A DNA stretch of 64,000 nucleotides from Algimonas ampicilliniresistens. Its GTDB lineage: Bacteria > Pseudomonadota > Alphaproteobacteria > Caulobacterales > Maricaulaceae. The DNA is taken from the NCBI RefSeq assembly GCF_030159955.1, contig NZ_BSNK01000001.1, forward strand, positions 1,612,001 through 1,676,000, written 5' to 3'. The notes below the pieces were generated by a model. The model worked only from the letters and a program-made list of their open reading frames with translations, was not told the origin of the DNA and did no database searches. The translations under genes and the position numbers were made by a program. Each line of letters begins with the position of its first letter. The first letter of the stretch is position 1. Below, one piece after another: positions 61,464 through 64,000 of the stretch.

Positions 61464-62204
61464 CTAGAGGCTCATCCCGCCATCGACGTCAATCGCCGCG
61501 CCGGTGATAAAACTCGCTTCGTCAGACGCGAGAAAGGCAGCAAGCGCCGCCACTTCGTCCGCACGACCATAGCGGCCCAAGGCTGTCATCTGCTGCATCA
61601 TATCAGAGAATTGACCATCTGCCGGATTCATATCCGTGTCGATAGGCCCCGGTTGAATCGCGTTCACACGAATATTTCGCGGTCCAAGGTCGCGCGCCCA
61701 GCCTTTGGTCATCGCAGTCACAGCCGCTTTGGTCGCGCCATAAACTGCCCCACCTGGCGCGGGCATTCTGTGAGCATTAATGCTACTCATCACAATCACG
61801 GATCCACCCTCTTTAAGTAACGGAATCGCGGCGTGGGTGCCGGCATAGACGCCGTCCACATTGACTTTGAACAGCCGACGAAACTCTTCAAACCCAGTCT
61901 TTGAGACATGGCCCATGCTCGCAATCCCAGCATTATGGACCAGAATATCGATACCGCCCTGCTTGGCGGCAACATCCAAATAAGCTTGCGCCGAAGTCGG
62001 ATCGGAGGCGTCGGCTTTAACGGCAACAGCCGTTCCGCCCGCCGCAGAAATCGACGCAACCACATCATCGGCTGCGCCAGAACTGCTATTATACGTCAAA
62101 ATCACGCTCGCCCCGTCGGCGGCTAAGCGTTTGGCAACAGCCGCGCCGATGCCGCGCGATCCACCCGTTACGATCGCCACTTTTCCGCTCAAATCATAGC
62201 TCAT
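61464..62204 (-). CDS. Short-chain dehydrogenase/reductase
   Basis: A 246-residue classical SDR. The cofactor motif TGGSRGIGAA is at about 13-22, NAGIASMG near 88, and the catalytic set S141 region (VMSSINAHRM) and YGATKAA near 153 are complete. DVDGGMSL ends it. It resembles FabG-type reductases, so the substrate is open. The start at 62204 is chosen because the frame upstream lacks SDR features. It is followed directly by the HMG-CoA lyase-like gene and is separated from the MscS gene by a terminator. Confidence 0.92.
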   Translation of the reverse strand: MSYDLSGKVAIVTGGSRGIGAAVAKRLAADGASVILTYNSSSGAADDVVASISAAGGTAVAVKADASDPTSAQAYLDVAAKQGGIDILVHNAGIASMGHVSKTGFEEFRRLFKVNVDGVYAGTHAAIPLLKEGGSVIVMSSINAHRMPAPGGAVYGATKAAVTAMTKGWARDLGPRNIRVNAIQPGPIDTDMNPADGQFSDMMQQMTALGRYGRADEVAALAAFLASDEASFITGAAIDVDGGMSL

Positions 62205-62244
62205 TACGTGTCTCTCCAATTTCCGTTCGAGCATCACCTAACAC

Positions 62245-62275
62245 AAAAAAGGCCGCTCTAAAGAGCGGCCTTTTC
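62245..62275 (-). terminator. Bidirectional intrinsic terminator after the mscS genes
   Basis: GGCCGCTC (62251-62258) and GAGCGGCC (62263-62270) make an 8-bp stem with a TAAA loop. Runs of A and T lie on the two sides, so it works in both directions. It ends the minus-strand mscS transcript before the SDR gene. Confidence 0.9.
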
Positions 62276-62296
62276 ACATCATATTGATGGAGTGAT

Positions 62297-63190
62297 TTAG
62301 CCATCGAGTTCAACACTGTGTGGATAGGGAATAGTGATGCCGTTTTTGTCGAATGCTTCTTTGATCGACTTCTTCAGATCAAAATTGACGTCCCAATAAT
62401 CGGCAGCATCGCACCAGACCCGGCTTTGAATATCGACTGAACTTTCGTTCAGGGTCACCACCTTAGCCCAAGGCGCCTCGGGCGTTTTTAGGACTTTCGG
62501 ATGAGCATTGGCGACGTCGTTGATGATCTTGATCGCCTTGTCGATATCGTCGTCATAATGGATACCGTAATCCACATCGACCCGACGCACGCCCATCGAC
62601 GTGTAGTTTTTGATGGTTGTGCCCCACGCTTCAGCATTGGCAATAATCACTTTGATATTATCGAGCGTGGCGAGTTCCGTCGTAAAAAGATTAATATCTT
62701 TCACAATCCCGGCTTCACCCGCGACCTCTACATATTCACCTAGCTTGTAAGGGCGGAACAACATCAACATCACACCCGCCGCGACATTAGACAGAGTGCC
62801 CTGCAGCGCGAGACCGATGGCGAGAGTGGCGGCACCGAGCATAGCCACCAGCGAGGCTGTCTCGACGCCGATCTGTGTCACGGCAGTGACGACCACCATT
62901 GCGACAACGACATACTTAGCGATTGAAGCCAAAAAGTTGACGAGCGTTTCATCAATACCCGGCGTTTTTTCGAGTGATTTGTGAACTATTTTGTAGATCC
63001 AGCCGGCGACTTTAAAACCGATCCAGAGGATTACGAGCGCGAAGAGGATATTCAACACAGCGGGTTGAATGGAGTCCCAAAGACCCATCAAGCCTTCAGC
63101 CGAGGTCAATTGCGACCAATCAAAATCAGTTACTGCGGCATCAGCAGGTACATCTATTGCTGGCGGTTGAGTGTCGGACGTTTGTTGCAT
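62297..63190 (-). CDS. Mechanosensitive channel of small conductance (MscS)
   Basis: A 297-residue MscS-type channel. Three hydrophobic segments (about 45-65, 80-105, 115-140) are followed by the pore helix LGAATLAIGLALQGTLSNVAAG and the beta domain with FRPYKLGEYVEV. It opens on membrane tension to release osmolytes. It lies 11 nt after a second MscS gene, also on the minus strand. Confidence 0.95.
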   Translation of the reverse strand: MQQTSDTQPPAIDVPADAAVTDFDWSQLTSAEGLMGLWDSIQPAVLNILFALVILWIGFKVAGWIYKIVHKSLEKTPGIDETLVNFLASIAKYVVVAMVVVTAVTQIGVETASLVAMLGAATLAIGLALQGTLSNVAAGVMLMLFRPYKLGEYVEVAGEAGIVKDINLFTTELATLDNIKVIIANAEAWGTTIKNYTSMGVRRVDVDYGIHYDDDIDKAIKIINDVANAHPKVLKTPEAPWAKVVTLNESSVDIQSRVWCDAADYWDVNFDLKKSIKEAFDKNGITIPYPHSVELDG

Positions 63191-63201
63191 TGTCGGGTCC
63201 C

Positions 63202-64000
63202 CTAAATGTTTTTTGCCGAGTTATGGACAGAGTTCTGGTCGCGAATTTTCGCGAGTTTATTGATGCGGTTCCAAGCCTTTGAATTCGGCACGGCTTGTCT
63301 GATCTTGATGAGGTGCGGATAAGGAATGCCGATGCCTGCGGCATCAAGCTCCGCTTTGACCGGTTGAGAGAGGCTGGCCTTAAGCCCCCTATAATCATCA
63401 TAGTGGCACCAGACACGCAGCTCTATGTCGACCGAACTGTCGCCGAGATTGACGACCTTCGTCCAAGGGGCTGGGTCTGTGTGAACGCGGGCGTCGGCTG
63501 CCGCGGCATTTGCAATCGCGGTCATCGCCACGTCGATATCCGCGTCATAGGAAACGCCGAACACCATATCGAGGCGCCGCACACCATAAGCGCTATGGTT
63601 GCGAAGAACCTGCCCCCAGATTTGACCGTTGGGGATTATGATCGCGACATTGTCCCGGGTTTTCATTCGGGTCGCCGTCATCTCAATATCAGTCACAACG
63701 CCCTTGATCCCCTGTACTTCAATCTCATCTCCGACGGAGAATGGACGGAAGAATAGCATCATCGCGCCCGCCGCGAGATTAGCGAGCGGACCCTGCAAAA
63801 CAAAGGCAATGGCGATACCGCTTGCTAGGATCATGCCGGAGAGAGAGGTCGTCTCTATGCCTAAAAAGCTCAACACAGCGAGCGCGACGACGGCGAGAAT
63901 AGCAGCACGGATTAATCCCGCGATAAAGCGGGTGACAGCCGGATCTGATTTGGGGGCGAGATTGAGAGCGCGGTGAATGGCCCGCGAAACAGCCAGCGAA
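63202..64000 (-). CDS. Mechanosensitive channel MscS, second copy, cut by the window edge
   Basis: The frame is open past 63876 to the window end, so the first methionine inside the window is not the true start. The translated part upstream of it includes VTRFIAGLIRAAILAVVALA, which forms a membrane segment. The pore helix region is ILASGIAIAFVLQGPLANLAAGAMMLFFRPFSVGDEIEV. It differs from the other copy in the beta domain. Together they form a tandem pair, probably in one transcript. Confidence 0.92.
   Translation of the reverse strand, partial: SLAVSRAIHRALNLAPKSDPAVTRFIAGLIRAAILAVVALAVLSFLGIETTSLSGMILASGIAIAFVLQGPLANLAAGAMMLFFRPFSVGDEIEVQGIKGVVTDIEMTATRMKTRDNVAIIIPNGQIWGQVLRNHSAYGVRRLDMVFGVSYDADIDVAMTAIANAAAADARVHTDPAPWTKVVNLGDSSVDIELRVWCHYDDYRGLKASLSQPVKAELDAAGIGIPYPHLIKIRQAVPNSKAWNRINKLAKIRDQNSVHNSAKNI

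Noticed and set aside
61464-62204. The SDR as the missing ceramide reductase
   Set aside because: It is a short classical SDR in an operon with HMG-CoA lyase, 46 kb from spt, and not the NAD-epimerase type of CerR.
1-64000. CRISPR array, insertion sequence or transposase, or rRNA
   Set aside because: No regularly spaced repeats, no transposase or integrase frame and no rRNA segment were found on reading both strands.

Overview
The window looks like chromosomal DNA of a free-living alphaproteobacterium, most likely a Caulobacterales/Maricaulales (Hyphomonadaceae-type) lineage. Supporting signs are a two-piece permuted tmRNA, an alpha-type SspB, a serC-leader-like RNA, a DnaG primase that has lost its zinc ligands, an ArsR-methyltransferase fusion ahead of metF, and a Caulobacter-like sphingolipid locus. 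Codon usage and base composition are even, except for a few AT-richer single-gene insertions (about 24.5-25.4, 47.9-49.4 and 56.3-57.0 kb). All family assignments are from reading the translated sequence; no database search was run.

Region 1 (0.4-15.9 kb) is the most interesting part. It appears to be a large sphingolipid (ceramide-type lipid) locus. A minus-strand block holds serine palmitoyltransferase, a dedicated ACP and a fatty acyl-AMP ligase (12.6-15.9 kb). A convergent plus-strand block holds two LptF/LptG-type permeases, a DAGK-type lipid kinase resembling the Caulobacter ceramide kinase CpgB, and a nucleotidyltransferase that looks like mitochondrial Tam41 (8.4-12.6 kb). A long minus-strand operon (0.4-8.3 kb) holds a DUF2141 secreted protein, a YghO-type GNAT acyltransferase (candidate ceramide synthase), a MobA-like nucleotidyltransferase, an MOP-superfamily flippase, a HAD phosphatase, a CDP-glycerol glycerophosphotransferase-like protein, a cyclopropane fatty acid synthase and an Asp/Asn beta-hydroxylase. 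Together these could make, decorate and export an anionic ceramide lipid. There is no ceramide reductase (CerR) in the locus.

Region 2 (16.2-22.5 kb) starts at a tRNA-Val gene. A degenerate direct repeat of its 3' end lies 1.8 kb away and brackets one secreted protein of unknown function, which resembles an old integration site. Beyond it lie DUF3088, a membrane protein, ybgC without its usual tolQ neighbour, and ruvB, ruvA and ruvC. A lipoprotein gene sits on the opposite strand between ruvA and ruvC.

Region 3 (22.9-50.3 kb) is mainly housekeeping: dnaB, serC-serA, an argE-NAGS-carboxypeptidase operon, ssrA, an App1-like phosphatase, a cytochrome P450, sspB, fumC, an AmiD-type amidase, DjlA-like, metF with its ArsR-methyltransferase regulator and a palindromic operator, a GH9 cellulase, ettA, exonuclease III and a K+ channel.

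Region 4 (50.3-64 kb) begins with a decayed NAD(P)H-hydrate dehydratase relic and a perfect 16-bp palindrome, followed by rpoD and dnaG. Next comes a catabolic-looking cluster: two isochorismatase-fold hydrolases, two PuuE-like polysaccharide deacetylase-fold proteins and a class III CoA-transferase on the plus strand, with HMG-CoA lyase family enzymes on both flanks and an SDR. I infer ring opening, amide hydrolysis, CoA activation and C-C cleavage of an unknown substrate. Two MscS channels close the window, the second cut by its edge.
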